NCBI RefSeq assembly: GCF_002197845.1 | Contig: NZ_NIDE01000017.1 | Coordinates: 728,712-792,711, forward strand | Length of the DNA: 64,000 nt | Direction of reading: 5' to 3' | Source: Fimbriiglobus ruber | GTDB lineage: Bacteria > Planctomycetota > Planctomycetia > Gemmatales > Gemmataceae | Shown: positions 9,576 to 18,563 of the stretch, piece after piece | How the letters are laid out: the number at the start of each line of letters is the position of its first letter | How positions within the stretch are numbered: the first letter of the stretch is position 1 | The notes under the pieces: generated by a model | Databases searched by the model: none | The model's input: the letters and a program-made list of their open reading frames with translations, nothing else | What the model was told of the DNA's origin: nothing | Position numbers and translations under genes: made by a program

Positions 9576-10067
9576 CTATTTGCTCGGCTTGTCATCCGAT
9601 TTCGCCCCTTTGCCCGCCTTCATCCAGAACATGTTTTGCTTGGCGTGCGTCTTGAACTCGGTCGGCACGTCGCCGCCGGGCAGGTTGTAAATAATTTTCA
9701 CGACGCCGTCGCGCTTCTCGATCAGGCCCGTCGCCTCGCCCTCATTCGGCACCGTACTCTTCATGTTGATGACCCACGGCGTCTTGGTCGTGTCGAGCTT
9801 GTACTTGGCGACGAAGATTTGCTTCTTGTCCTTGTCCGTCCCGATGACTTCGTCACCCGTGAACAAAATGACGGAGCCTTTAAACTTCTCGTCCAGCAGC
9901 GGTTGCCCGCTCTGCTCGCCTTTAAAAATCGTGTAAACCCCAGTCAGGCCGACCGTTGTGTCGCCTTTATCAACCGGAGGCGCGTTTTTGTCGGCAGCAG
10001 CGACGGCCCACGTGAGAACTCCCGTTCCCACCACCGCAGTCAATAGGCGGGTCAAATAGTTGGTCAT
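9576..10067 (-). CDS. TIGR03067-like exported planctomycete protein
   Basis: A 163-residue protein with an N-terminal signal peptide (hydrophobic LLTAVVGTGVLTWAVAAA) and the pattern of the planctomycete TIGR03067 family: 'LTGVYTIFKGEQSGQPL' near the start, a FTGDEVIGTD strand, and a YKLDTTKTPWVINMKS strand where family members show 'y.lDp...P..id'. These are lipocalin-like exported proteins of unknown function, often in many copies per genome. It is followed on the same strand by no close partner; aroC lies upstream with an 86-base gap. Confidence 0.75.
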   Translation of the reverse strand: MTNYLTRLLTAVVGTGVLTWAVAAADKNAPPVDKGDTTVGLTGVYTIFKGEQSGQPLLDEKFKGSVILFTGDEVIGTDKDKKQIFVAKYKLDTTKTPWVINMKSTVPNEGEATGLIEKRDGVVKIIYNLPGGDVPTEFKTHAKQNMFWMKAGKGAKSDDKPSK

Positions 10068-10153
10068 GATGTGCGCTCCCTAACTTACGCGGACGGGTCG
10101 GGGAAATGCCCGACTTATCGCGAGTTACAAGGAGCAATGACCGTGCCGAATGC

Positions 10154-11260
10154 CTACCCACTCAATCGGCCGCACTTCGCCCGCATAAGGTGATCGATAA
10201 GCACCAGGGCCACCATCGCCTCGCCCATCGGGACGAAGCGGGGCAACAGGCAGGGGTCGTGGCGGCCCTTGACCAGAATCTCGGTCGCCTCGCCCTCGCG
10301 GGTGACAGTGCGCTGGCTGCGGGGGATGCTGCTGGTCGGCTTGATGGCTACCCGGCAGACGATCGGCTCGCCGCTGGAAATGCCGCCGAGCATGCCGCCG
10401 TGGCGGTTCGTCTCGGTGCGGATTGTGGGCGACGAGTCACCCTCGCCCGAGGTGGGCACGAACACGTCGTTGTTCTCGCTGCCGCGCATCTCCGCGCACC
10501 GGAAGCCGTTGCCGTACTCGAACGCCAGGACTGCCGGGAGCGAGAGCAGGGCCTTGCCCAGGTCGGCCTTGAGTTTGTCGAAGACGGGTTCGCCGAGGCC
10601 GGGGGGGACGCCCACCGCGACCAGTTCCGACACGCCGCCGATCGAGTCGCGGTCCATGCGGGCTTCATCGATCAGGGCGATCATCTTCGCCGCGGCGTCC
10701 GGTTCCGGACAGCGGACGTCATTCGACTCGACCTGCTCCAGCGTCACCGCGGTCGGGTCGGGGATGTCGGCGACGACGGAGCCGACCTGCTTCACGTACC
10801 CGAGGACGCGGATGCCCTCGCGGGCGAGCAGCTTTTTCGCGACGGCCCCGGCCGCGACCCGGCAGACCGTCTCCCGCGCGCTCGACCGGCCGCCGCCGCG
10901 GTAGTCGCGGAAGCCGTACTTCGCGTCGAACGTGTAGTCCGCGTGACCGGGGCGGTACTTGTCCTTGATGTCCCCGTAGTCACCACTCCGCTGGTCGCCG
11001 TTGCGGAAGACGAGGCCGATGGGCGTGCCGTCGGTCTTGCCCTCGAAGACGCCGGACCAGATTTCCGGCAGGTCGTCTTCCTTGCGCTGGGTGGTCAGCT
11101 TCGACTGCCCCGGCTTGCGCCGCCGGATGTCCGGGAGGAGGTCTTCCACCGACAGCGGGAGCCCGGCCGGGCAGCCGTCGATGATGCACAGATACCCCGG
11201 GCCGTGACTGACCCCGGCGGTGGTGACCCGGAAGAGTTTGCCGAACGTGTTACCTGCCAT
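10154..11260 (-). CDS. aroC: Chorismate synthase
   Basis: Last enzyme of the shikimate pathway, converting EPSP to chorismate with reduced FMN; 368 residues, normal length. Signature segments are GNTFGKLFRVTTAGVSHGPG at the N-terminus, RPGHADYTFDAKYG, GGGRSSARETVCRVAAGAVAKKLL and a final RFVPMGEAMVALVLIDHLMRAK. The canonical 'F.E.HG' is AGVSHG here, a mild deviation near the active-site His. The region just upstream of the start is duplicated 1.5 kb away (see repeats). Confidence 0.95.
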   Translation of the reverse strand: MAGNTFGKLFRVTTAGVSHGPGYLCIIDGCPAGLPLSVEDLLPDIRRRKPGQSKLTTQRKEDDLPEIWSGVFEGKTDGTPIGLVFRNGDQRSGDYGDIKDKYRPGHADYTFDAKYGFRDYRGGGRSSARETVCRVAAGAVAKKLLAREGIRVLGYVKQVGSVVADIPDPTAVTLEQVESNDVRCPEPDAAAKMIALIDEARMDRDSIGGVSELVAVGVPPGLGEPVFDKLKADLGKALLSLPAVLAFEYGNGFRCAEMRGSENNDVFVPTSGEGDSSPTIRTETNRHGGMLGGISSGEPIVCRVAIKPTSSIPRSQRTVTREGEATEILVKGRHDPCLLPRFVPMGEAMVALVLIDHLMRAKCGRLSG

Positions 11261-11367
11261 AGTGCGGATTATACCGGGCGACCGTGGTGTGCGACCACAC
11301 GCCGCGAAAGAGGGGTGAGGTTTCTGGGGTCCGGGTGACCCGTCGAACCGAGCCGGCCGGGTGTTAC
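11243..11367. repeat. Direct repeat, copy 1: aroC 5' end and upstream region
   Basis: About 125 bases covering the first aroC codons and the sequence before them. It is matched in the same orientation at 12781-12905 with scattered substitutions, including long identical runs such as GTGCGGATTATACCGGGCGAC.. and GTGGTGTGCGACCAC. The aroC ATG (CAT on the plus strand) is changed to CAG in copy 2. Confidence 0.9.
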
Positions 11368-11418
11368 GCTACAGATGCGAGAGCGAAATGGGCAAAGCGG
11401 CACGTCTGCGGGCAGCCG

Positions 11419-12486
11419 CTACGACTGTTGTGTCGCGAGACCAACCCATCCCGGGTCAACCGGCAGATCGCCCGGATAAAGCTCAAAGAGTTCGTTGCGA
11501 AACCGTGAGAACTCCGGATGTTCCGTAAGGAACCGATCTACGACCGTCCCCTTGTCCACGTAGTGGTCGGGGCGAATCTTGCCATCCGGTAACCCATTAC
11601 GGGCCGGGTTTGGATTGAGAGAACGGACATAGCTTCTGAAATCTGCGAGGGCTTTTCCTTTGCCCTGCCACAATCCTTTCGCCTTGTTCGCCTTGAATTT
11701 GTGGACGATCTTGAGTGACCCGCGGACCCATAACCCCGCGTGTTCGACCTCGCCGGTTTCGATCGCCGGCTCCACTTCAAATACCCGCGTCTCTTCGCTG
11801 CTCGTGGTCTTCACCGCCGCCCACGTCCACACGTCGGGGAACGTGTAGATGGTTGACCCGCCGTCTTTCCCGGTGGCGATCAGGTCGATCAGGCGGTTTC
11901 CCTCGTCATAGAGGCGCACGGATAAGCTCGCGCCCGGAACCCCGCCGAGCTTCGCCTGGGCCTGGGTCGACATCGCGGTTTTCGGGGCGACCGGCTTGGT
12001 AGGCTTGGGTTTCGGCCCCCGGCCGCCCAGTTTGTAGCTCTCGATCGCGTTCGGCGGCAGCCACCACTGACCCCGGCGAAGCACCGCCGGGAGGCGCCAT
12101 TCGTCGATCGCTAACCTCACCGCTTGAACACTGATCCCGAGCAGGCCAGCGGCTTCGGGCACGCCGACCGTGTATTTGGCAAACGCGGCTTCCGGGTCGA
12201 TCTGTCCGACCTGTACCCGCTTTCGCTCGATCAGGTCGTTGAGTACACGATAGACCGGTCCCCTGACGGGATCCGCCAGGATTGTCGGCGTGACCATTGC
12301 CCGGCCGGGGAAATACTCGTGGTCGAGGACCGGATTGTCCGGCCCGTAGACGAGCGAAATCATGTCGTTCACCGTCACGGCCGCGTCGGAGAGCGCGGCC
12401 GAAACGCGGGTCAGGAAAGCGGCAACCGGGGTGGGAGGATCGGGGTATTCGAGTTCCCGGCCGTTGAGGAAGATGTGGGAGTGCAT
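11419..12486 (-). CDS. Putative HTH (excisionase-like) DNA-binding protein, function unknown
   Basis: A 355-residue protein I do not recognise as a named family. Residues about 107-150 look like an excisionase/MerR-type winged HTH: VPEAAGLLGISVQAVRLAID, then a 'WWLPPNAIESYKLG' end that resembles the wing of HTH_17 proteins. A Lys/Pro linker (GPKPKPTKPVAPKT) separates this from a C-terminal domain of about 170 residues with no clear motif. The N-terminal 100 residues are also unassigned. It lies between the two copies of the aroC upstream repeat, suggesting arrival by insertion or segmental duplication. Alternatives are a DNA-binding accessory protein of a mobile element or a simple regulator. 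Confidence 0.6.
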   Translation of the reverse strand: MHSHIFLNGRELEYPDPPTPVAAFLTRVSAALSDAAVTVNDMISLVYGPDNPVLDHEYFPGRAMVTPTILADPVRGPVYRVLNDLIERKRVQVGQIDPEAAFAKYTVGVPEAAGLLGISVQAVRLAIDEWRLPAVLRRGQWWLPPNAIESYKLGGRGPKPKPTKPVAPKTAMSTQAQAKLGGVPGASLSVRLYDEGNRLIDLIATGKDGGSTIYTFPDVWTWAAVKTTSSEETRVFEVEPAIETGEVEHAGLWVRGSLKIVHKFKANKAKGLWQGKGKALADFRSYVRSLNPNPARNGLPDGKIRPDHYVDKGTVVDRFLTEHPEFSRFRNELFELYPGDLPVDPGWVGLATQQS

Positions 12487-12723
12487 GATGCACCTGCGTA
12501 ACTAAGAGTGAAAGCCGCTTGAGAGAGTGAGGACTTTTAACCAGTCGGTTAAAGGATTTCACTGTACCCGAGATACCGGCCGTAAATGGCCAACTGATCG
12601 TAGTGAGTTTTGGCGAAGGCCATCGCCGTGGACATTTTCAATCATGGGAACCACTCGGTTCGTTACCGCTAAGCCACCGGCGAGGCATCGAGTATCACCC
12701 GACAAAAGCAGTATAGCTACGAC

Positions 12724-12760
12724 TCCGGCCAGGGCAAGTAAATAACTTGCCCTGGCCGGA
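12724..12760. terminator. Perfect 16-bp hairpin
   Basis: The arm TCCGGCCAGGGCAAGT (12724-12739) is exactly reverse-complementary to 12745-12760, with loop AAATA. No U-run follows on either strand. It is immediately before the second copy of the aroC upstream repeat, so it may mark the end of an inserted block rather than a terminator. Confidence 0.6.
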
Positions 12761-12780
12761 CGGCTTTGACGCGTTTGGCG

Positions 12781-12905
12781 GAACGTGTTACCTGCCAGAG
12801 TGCGGATTATACCGGGCGACAGTGGTGTGCGACCACGCGCCGCGAGACGGGGATTCAGGTTCCGGGGTCCGGGTGGCCCGTCGAACCAGGCCGGCCGACT
12901 GTTTA
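12781..12905. repeat. Direct repeat, copy 2 of the aroC upstream region
   Basis: Same-orientation copy of 11243-11367. It now lies upstream of the exported-protein gene at 12951, so it may supply that gene's promoter. Relative to copy 1 it has several substitutions and has lost the aroC start codon. Confidence 0.9.
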
Positions 12906-12950
12906 CAATATCAGGCGAAGACGTGTCGCGCGATTCGCGCCGAGGGGAGT

Positions 12951-13556
12951 ATGCGCAAAATTCTGGCTTTAGCGGTTTTGCTGGGGGCAGCCACAATCAC
13001 CGTGGGACAGCAACCCGACGGCCCGCCACCGATACGGTACGCGGTCGGGACGAACGTGGAGACGTTCCCCCAAACTTCGGCGCGGGAAACCCTGGCGTCC
13101 GTCGTTCGCGCCATCGAGCGGAACAAGGCCGACTACCTGGCCGCCTACCTGCTCGATCCGGTCTTCGTCGACGCGCGGGTCGCCGACCGGGCCAAGCTGA
13201 TCGAGCCGGCGGTGGATCGGGATCTGCGGGCCGTCCGCAACGCCCAGCGCCAAAAGGATGTCGAAGTTCGGCCGGAGGAGAAACTCCCGCTCGAACCCAA
13301 GCTGTTCGACATCGCCGTCCGCGAGGAGGCCAACCGCCGGGCGTTTAAACTCGTGACCAAAGACGTTCGAGAGTACCTGATCGAAAACCCGGACACGTTG
13401 AAAGACCTCAAACGCTTCCTTCGCGACGGCGTGTTCACCGACGCCGGCGAGTCAGCCTCCGTCGCCTTGAAGGACGTCAAGGACCGGCAGGTGTTTCTCA
13501 AAAAGATCGGCACCCGGTGGTTCATCGAAGACCGGCAAAAAGATGTTAAAAATTAA
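12951..13556 (+). CDS. Exported protein of unknown function
   Basis: A 201-residue protein beginning MRKILALAVLLGAATITVG, a clear signal peptide. I chose the ATG at 12951 because it follows an AGGGGAG Shine-Dalgarno-like stretch and gives the signal peptide; an upstream GTG in the same frame would read through the repeat. The mature part is mostly helical and charged, with TLASVVRAIERNKADYLAAY, a VDRDLRAVRNAQRQKD stretch and a C-terminal FLKKIGTRWFIEDRQ segment. The end resembles the 'WYiedr' finish of exported planctomycete proteins with an NTF2-like fold, but the family is not certain. No operon partner is apparent. Confidence 0.75.
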   Translation: MRKILALAVLLGAATITVGQQPDGPPPIRYAVGTNVETFPQTSARETLASVVRAIERNKADYLAAYLLDPVFVDARVADRAKLIEPAVDRDLRAVRNAQRQKDVEVRPEEKLPLEPKLFDIAVREEANRRAFKLVTKDVREYLIENPDTLKDLKRFLRDGVFTDAGESASVALKDVKDRQVFLKKIGTRWFIEDRQKDVKN

Positions 13557-13750
13557 AAGTTAAAAATTAAAAAGTGAAGAAAAGAATGTGGCCTGGAGAT
13601 GTTGCGCGAGTTAATAAGGAACTGGTAGGCGGTGAACGTCCTCATTTATGAGACAACGAAGTTCCCGTGTAACTTCGTTTTCCGCTGATTTTAGAAGGCG
13701 ATTATCTGGCGATTGATTGTTTTAACTTTTAACTTTCGACGATTTAAACC
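13557..13750. other. AT-rich spacer
   Basis: This 194-base gap is strikingly AT-rich against its surroundings. It has TTAAAAGTTAAAAATTAAAAAG at its start (given here as 13553-13575) and TTTTAACTTTTAACTTT near its end (13718-13735), which are partly complementary to each other. It could hold a terminator and the promoter for the next gene. No gene is seen. Confidence 0.45.
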
Positions 13751-14776
13751 GTGATCGACCTACGCAGTGATACCGTTACCAAACCGACCGCGGCCATGCG
13801 GGCCGCCATGACTGCGGCCGAGGTGGGGGACGACGTTTTCGGCGAAGACCCGACCGTCCGCCGGCTCGAAGAGCGGGTCGCGGAACACCTCGGTACCGAG
13901 GCCGCGCTGTTCGTTCCGTCCGGGACAATGGCGAACCAGATCGCCGTCCGGCTGCACTGCCGCCCCGGTGACGAACTCATCTGCGAGGAGACGAGTCACG
14001 TCGTCCTCTGGGAAGGCGGCGGGCCAGCCGCCCTGAGCGGGGTGACGTGTCGGCCGATTCGTGGCACGTCCGGCCTGTTCACCGCCCTCGACCTCCCGGC
14101 CCCGCGACCGACCGACATCCACGCCCCGCAGACCCGGCTCGTGTGGCTCGAAAACACCCACAACCGCGGCGGCGGTCGCGTCCACCCACTGGCGGACGTC
14201 TGCGAAATCGCCGCCACCGCCCGCGGGTACGGGTTGGCCCTCCACCTGGACGGCGCACGGCTCTGGAACGCGGTCGTCGCGGCCGGCGTCCCCGCGGCGG
14301 AATGGTGCCGACACTTCGACACCGTCTCGGTCTGCTTCAGTAAAGGCTTGGGCGCGCCGGTCGGGTCCGCGATCGCGGGGCCACAGACGCTCATCACGCT
14401 CGCGCGGCGGTATCGCAAGCTGTTCGGCGGCGCGATGCGGCAGGCCGGTGTGCTGGCCGCGGCGTGTTTGCACGCGCTCGACCACCACCTGTCCGGCCTC
14501 ACCGGGGACCACGTCAACGCCCGGCTCATCGCGGCCGCCGTCGCCGACACGCCGGGGCTCAGGCTTGTGCCGGAAACGGTCGAGACGAATTTGATCTGGT
14601 TCGAGGCGGACGCCGCCCTCGGGTCTGCGCAAGCCGTGGCCGACCGGCTCCGCACCCGGGGCGTACTCGTGGCGCCGCTCGGGGAGCAGACTCTCAGGGC
14701 GTGTACGCACCTGGACGTGACCCGGGCCGATTGTGAGCAGGCGGCGGACGTGATCCGCCGGCACGCCGGCGGGTGA
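13751..14776 (+). CDS. ltaE: Low-specificity L-threonine aldolase
   Basis: A PLP-dependent fold type I enzyme of 341 residues that cleaves threonine or allo-threonine to glycine and acetaldehyde. The N-terminus [20 protein letters not shown] and the [11 protein letters not shown] block are diagnostic for the family. Other conserved parts are [13 protein letters not shown], the [12 protein letters not shown] block, [11 protein letters not shown] (Asp168 contacts the PLP ring) and [14 protein letters not shown] with the Schiff-base Lys198. The start is GTG at 13751, the only start that preserves the canonical N-terminus. It appears monocistronic. Confidence 0.93.
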   Translation: MIDLRSDTVTKPTAAMRAAMTAAEVGDDVFGEDPTVRRLEERVAEHLGTEAALFVPSGTMANQIAVRLHCRPGDELICEETSHVVLWEGGGPAALSGVTCRPIRGTSGLFTALDLPAPRPTDIHAPQTRLVWLENTHNRGGGRVHPLADVCEIAATARGYGLALHLDGARLWNAVVAAGVPAAEWCRHFDTVSVCFSKGLGAPVGSAIAGPQTLITLARRYRKLFGGAMRQAGVLAAACLHALDHHLSGLTGDHVNARLIAAAVADTPGLRLVPETVETNLIWFEADAALGSAQAVADRLRTRGVLVAPLGEQTLRACTHLDVTRADCEQAADVIRRHAGG

Positions 14777-14836
14777 CAGAGAGTAAGTGCCGGGAAGTGG
14801 TGGCTCGTTTATGGAACAGAATCGCGGCCCACGGTT

Positions 14837-14965
14837 TTCAGCCTGAAAGGCTGATAGTTCTCAGCCCAGGGCAACGCCCTGGGGTGGCTGGGTTGAACGG
14901 ACGTCAGACCGTCCCCAGGGCGTTGCCCTGGGCTGAGAACCACCAGTCCTTCGGACTGAAGAATC
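14837..14965. repeat. Palindromic repeat, family B (copy 1)
   Basis: Between ltaE and the next gene lies CAGCCCAGGGCAACGCCCTG.. followed about 40 bases later by its reverse complement (CCAGGGCGTTGCCCTGGGCTG). The outer part is TTCAGCCTGAAAGGCTG on the left and CAGTCCTTCGGACTGAA on the right. The same element occurs at 40441-40592. It separates two convergent genes. Confidence 0.9.
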
Positions 14966-15013
14966 CCCGCGAACGGTCTCTGACAACAGTGGGTCAGCTT
15001 TTCTCCACCCGTC

Positions 15014-15415
15014 TTACTTCTCTTTCTTCTCTTCCTTGACCCGCTTGAACTCGTCCGATTTCTTCTTGTCGTCGACCGTGACGAGTTCGTCGTCGGTCAG
15101 CTTGGTGATCGTCAACACTTCGGTCTTTTCCTTCTCCCCTTCCTTGAACGACACCGTCAGCTTGGTCTCGCCGTCCAGCTTCCACGTCCCGTCGACCTTG
15201 TCGGCCTTGCCCTTGATCGAAAAGCTCATCTTCAGCTTGCCTTCCTTTTCGAAACTGATTCGCGCGTCCAGGTCGGGCGGGAGTTGTTCGTCGGACTTGG
15301 ACAGCTTCCAGGTTCCGATGAGCTTCTCGGCGTTCTTCGACTTGTCGTCGGCGAGCGCGGCGGTGGCGGTCACCAAACCCAGGAACGCGGACATCACAAC
15401 GGCGATGCGGATCAT
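15014..15415 (-). CDS. TIGR03066-like Gemmata paralogous-family exported protein
   Basis: A 133-residue protein with a signal peptide (VVMSAFLGLVTATAALA) and the compact pattern of the TIGR03066 family first defined from Gemmata obscuriglobus paralogues: KLIGTWKLSKSDEQLPPD, ISFEKEGKLKMSF, DGTWKLDGETKLTVSFKEG and ITKLTDDELVTVDDKKKSDE. The fold is expected to be a small lipocalin-like beta barrel. The C-terminus is very rich in Lys and Glu. Function unknown. It faces ltaE convergently across a family B repeat. Confidence 0.8.
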   Translation of the reverse strand: MIRIAVVMSAFLGLVTATAALADDKSKNAEKLIGTWKLSKSDEQLPPDLDARISFEKEGKLKMSFSIKGKADKVDGTWKLDGETKLTVSFKEGEKEKTEVLTITKLTDDELVTVDDKKKSDEFKRVKEEKKEK

Positions 15416-15536
15416 CGCTAACCTCTCTCTCGGTGACGGAGCAAACGGCGGCGGATCATTCCGCCCGACCGGTTGCTACACTATGACATGGGGCCGCGTT
15501 CGGACGGCCCATTTCGCCCGACCATGGAATCCGGTC

Positions 15537-18338
15537 ATGCCCGTCTTCTGTCGCCCGCTGGCGGTCGCCGCCCTTCTACTCGCCTTCGCCGCGCCCGTGA
15601 CCGCCGCCGACCCGGCCGCGGACGCGGGCGTGGCGAAGGCGGCCGCCGCCCTGTTCGACGGCCTGCGGGTCGAGACCCTGCCGAACGGCCTGCGGGTCTT
15701 CCTGCTGCCGATCAAGGGGGCGCCGGTCGTCACCACGATGGTCGCGTACAAGGTCGGGTCGTCCGACGAATACCCGGACCAGACCGGGCTCTCGCACTAC
15801 CTCGAACACCTGCTGTTCAAGGGGACCGCCAAGCTGATGCCCGGGGACATCGACCGGCTCACCCAGCGGAACGGCGGCCGGAACAACGCCTACACCAGCG
15901 AGGACATGACCGTCTACCACTTCGATTTCGCGGCCGACCGGTGGCAGGTCGCGCTGGAGGTCGAGGCGGACCGGATGCGGAACGTGCGGATCGACGCGAA
16001 GCACGAGTTCGAGCAGGAGAAGGGCGCGGTCATCGCCGAACTCAAGGGCAACGAAGACCAGCCCTGGAACCTGGAGGAGAAAACTATCCTCCCGCTCCTG
16101 TTCCCGAAGGGGTCGCCCTACGCCCACCCGGTCATCGGGGAGGAGCAACACGTCCGGGCGGCGACCGCCGAGATCATCAAGCGGCACTACGACGCCTGGT
16201 ACCACCCGAACAACGCCGCCCTGGTGGTGGCCGGCGGCTTCGACCCGGACCAGGCGCTCGCGCTGATCAAGAAGCTATTCGGCCCGATCCCGAAAGGCGA
16301 TCTGCCGCCCCGCAAGCCCGACCCGGCCCTCGTCAAGCGAACGGCGCCGGTCCGCAAGGAAATCTCGTCCAAGTTCGACGTGCCGCGCATGGTCGCCGGG
16401 TTCAACACCGTCGTCGCGGGCGAGCCGGACGACTACGTCCTCGACCTCGTTCAAGACGTCCTCGCCAGCGGCAAGACATCGCGGTTGTACCGCCGGTTGG
16501 TTGAAGGAGAGCGGCTGGCCAATTCGGTGTCCGCGACCAACTCGGCCGGTCGGTACCGCGGGTGGTTCGGGATCAACGTCGAGTTACTCAAGGGCAAAAA
16601 CCGGGCGAAGGCCGAGCGGATCGTGTTCGAGGAGTTGGAGAAGCTGGCCGCGGAACCGATTACGGACGCCGAACTCAAGCGTTCCCGCCGGGCCACGCTC
16701 GCCTCGTTCGTGTTCTCCCGCGAGAGCGTCCACAACGTGGCCGACACGGTCGCCAAGGCCGTCACGATTTACGACGTCGACTACCTCAAGACGTACCTCG
16801 AAAAAATGCGCGCCGTCACCCCCGCGGACGTGCAGCGGGCCGCCGCCAAGTACCTCGCGAAGCGGTCGGCCGTGGTCGTGTGGACGGTCCCCGAAGACGA
16901 ACCGCTCGACGGCGGGAAGGGCGGCGAGAAGAACCCGGCGGCCAAGCAGCGGATGAAAGCCGGCACCGTCCCACCCACCCAGGGTAACGCCACGGCCCGA
17001 CCCGGCCGCCGCGTGTCGTCGGGCCGGGCCGAGGCGGAAGCCGGTGGCGCCGGCACGTTCTCGTTCAAAGATGCCAAGCGCGTCGTCCTCCCGAACGGCC
17101 TGGTCTTGATCCTGTTGGAAAATCACCGGCTCCCGGTCGTGGTGGTCGACGTGGACGTGGCGGACGTCCGCCTCCGCGAGCCGGCGGCCAAGTCGGGCGT
17201 CATGGCCCTGACCGGCGACTTGCTGGAAGAGGGAACGCCGACGCGGGCCGGGACCGAGATTTCGACCCTCATCGAAGACGCGGGCGGGAGTCTGTCGCTC
17301 TCCTCGTCCGGCGGGGGGCTGAAAGTGCTCACCCCGGACACCGACCTGGGCCTCGACCTGTTGTTCGACTGCCTCATCCACCCGACCTTCCCGGCCGAGG
17401 CCATCGAGCGGAAGCGCGAGCAACTGCTGTCCGTCATCGCCGACGTGGAAACCCAGCCGAAGAACCGGGCACTGAACACGTTCGACGCGGCCGTGTACGG
17501 CTCACACCCCTACGGGCGGTCGGCTTACGGCAAGCGGTCGATCGTCGAGAAGCTGACCGCGGCCGACCTGAAAGCGTTCCACGCCGCCGCATTCGTCCCG
17601 AACATGACCACCGTCGTCGCGGTCGGCGACTTCGACTCCGCCGAGATGACCGCCCGGATCGAAAGGTTGACCGCCGGGTGGAAGAAATCGGACGCCAAGA
17701 CGCCGAAGCCGGCCGCCCCGCCGAAACCGGATAAGCCGGTCGAAATGATCGTTTCCGACCCGACCGCGGCACAGACGCACGTCTACATCGGCCACCTCGG
17801 TATCAAGCGGGACGACCCCGACTATTACACCCTCACGGTTATGGACAACGTCCTCGGGACCGGCCCCGGCTTCACCGACCGCTTGTCCGCTAACCTCCGC
17901 GACCGGCAAGGGCTGGCGTACACGGTGACCGCCCAGATCGCCGCCTCCGCGGCCGACCAGCCGGGGGCGTTTACCGGGTACATCGGGACGTACCCCGACA
18001 AGTATCGCGTCGCCCGGGACGGGTTCCTGGCCGAGATCGGCAAAATGCGGGCCGCCCCGCCGACCGAGCGGGAGGTGGAGGACGCCAAGATGTACCTGCT
18101 CGGCAGCCTCCCGTTCCGGCTCACGTCGAACGAGCAAGTGGCCGCGCAACTCCTCGCCGCCGAGCGGTTTCGGCTCGGGTTCGACTTCCTCGAAACGTAC
18201 CGCAAGAAGGTCGCCGCCGTGACCCCGGCGGACGTCTTCGCCGCGACCAAGAAGCACCTGGACCCGGCCCGGCTGGTGATCGTGGCGGTCGGCCCGATCG
18301 GGGCCGACGGGGCGCCGCTCCCGGAGCCGAAGAAATAA
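15537..18338 (+). CDS. Exported M16-family metallopeptidase (two-domain pitrilysin-like)
   Basis: A 933-residue secreted peptidase with a signal peptide (PLAVAALLLAFAAPVTAA). The first half has the inverted zinc motif HYLEH at about 87-91 in GLSHYLEHLLFKGT, a GGRNNAYTSEDMTVYHF block and the distal Glu region. The second half, from about residue 510, repeats the M16 fold (VVLPNGLVLILLENHRLPVV, SGVMALTGDLLEEGTPTRAG) but has no HxxEH, as in the inactive partner domain of bacterial M16B proteins. The frame is open upstream to 15036, but ATG 15537 gives the signal peptide. No neighbour shares its strand closely enough to define an operon. Confidence 0.92.
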   Translation: MPVFCRPLAVAALLLAFAAPVTAADPAADAGVAKAAAALFDGLRVETLPNGLRVFLLPIKGAPVVTTMVAYKVGSSDEYPDQTGLSHYLEHLLFKGTAKLMPGDIDRLTQRNGGRNNAYTSEDMTVYHFDFAADRWQVALEVEADRMRNVRIDAKHEFEQEKGAVIAELKGNEDQPWNLEEKTILPLLFPKGSPYAHPVIGEEQHVRAATAEIIKRHYDAWYHPNNAALVVAGGFDPDQALALIKKLFGPIPKGDLPPRKPDPALVKRTAPVRKEISSKFDVPRMVAGFNTVVAGEPDDYVLDLVQDVLASGKTSRLYRRLVEGERLANSVSATNSAGRYRGWFGINVELLKGKNRAKAERIVFEELEKLAAEPITDAELKRSRRATLASFVFSRESVHNVADTVAKAVTIYDVDYLKTYLEKMRAVTPADVQRAAAKYLAKRSAVVVWTVPEDEPLDGGKGGEKNPAAKQRMKAGTVPPTQGNATARPGRRVSSGRAEAEAGGAGTFSFKDAKRVVLPNGLVLILLENHRLPVVVVDVDVADVRLREPAAKSGVMALTGDLLEEGTPTRAGTEISTLIEDAGGSLSLSSSGGGLKVLTPDTDLGLDLLFDCLIHPTFPAEAIERKREQLLSVIADVETQPKNRALNTFDAAVYGSHPYGRSAYGKRSIVEKLTAADLKAFHAAAFVPNMTTVVAVGDFDSAEMTARIERLTAGWKKSDAKTPKPAAPPKPDKPVEMIVSDPTAAQTHVYIGHLGIKRDDPDYYTLTVMDNVLGTGPGFTDRLSANLRDRQGLAYTVTAQIAASAADQPGAFTGYIGTYPDKYRVARDGFLAEIGKMRAAPPTEREVEDAKMYLLGSLPFRLTSNEQVAAQLLAAERFRLGFDFLETYRKKVAAVTPADVFAATKKHLDPARLVIVAVGPIGADGAPLPEPKK

Positions 18339-18448
18339 CGGCGAACGGCCCCGCCCGCCCCGGCGTAGCAACAAGTATCGAACGGCGGGCGGCACCCGCG
18401 AGGGAGCCGCCCGCCCGCAGTCATTCCCCGTTCGCCCCGACGGTTTTG

Positions 18449-18475
18449 CCGGGCATCATAAATTTGGATGCCCGG
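18449..18475. repeat. Short hairpin upstream of the next gene
   Basis: CCGGGCATC (18449-18457) pairs exactly with GATGCCCGG (18467-18475), with an AT-rich loop. It is 89 bases before the start of the following gene. It could be the terminator of the peptidase gene or a leader structure. Confidence 0.4.
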
Positions 18476-18563
18476 TTCGGGTTGTCGACCCGACCCCGTG
18501 CCCCGCCGTAACCGACGCCCGAACCGCCCGGCCGCGCCCCGGCCGTCTCACGAGACTCAGGCC

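Larger units (their letters stand above)
12487..12950. other. Intergenic region with hairpin and repeat copy
   Basis: About 460 bases between the HTH gene and the next plus-strand gene. It holds the perfect hairpin at 12724-12760 and the second copy of the aroC upstream repeat. No gene is seen. Confidence 0.6.

Noticed and set aside
12559-12996. 145-codon minus frame between the HTH gene and the exported-protein gene
   Set aside because: Crosses the direct repeat and hairpin, with no protein-like composition.
15036-15536. In-frame upstream extension of the M16 peptidase
   Set aside because: Runs antisense through the TIGR03066-like gene; ATG 15537 gives the signal peptide.
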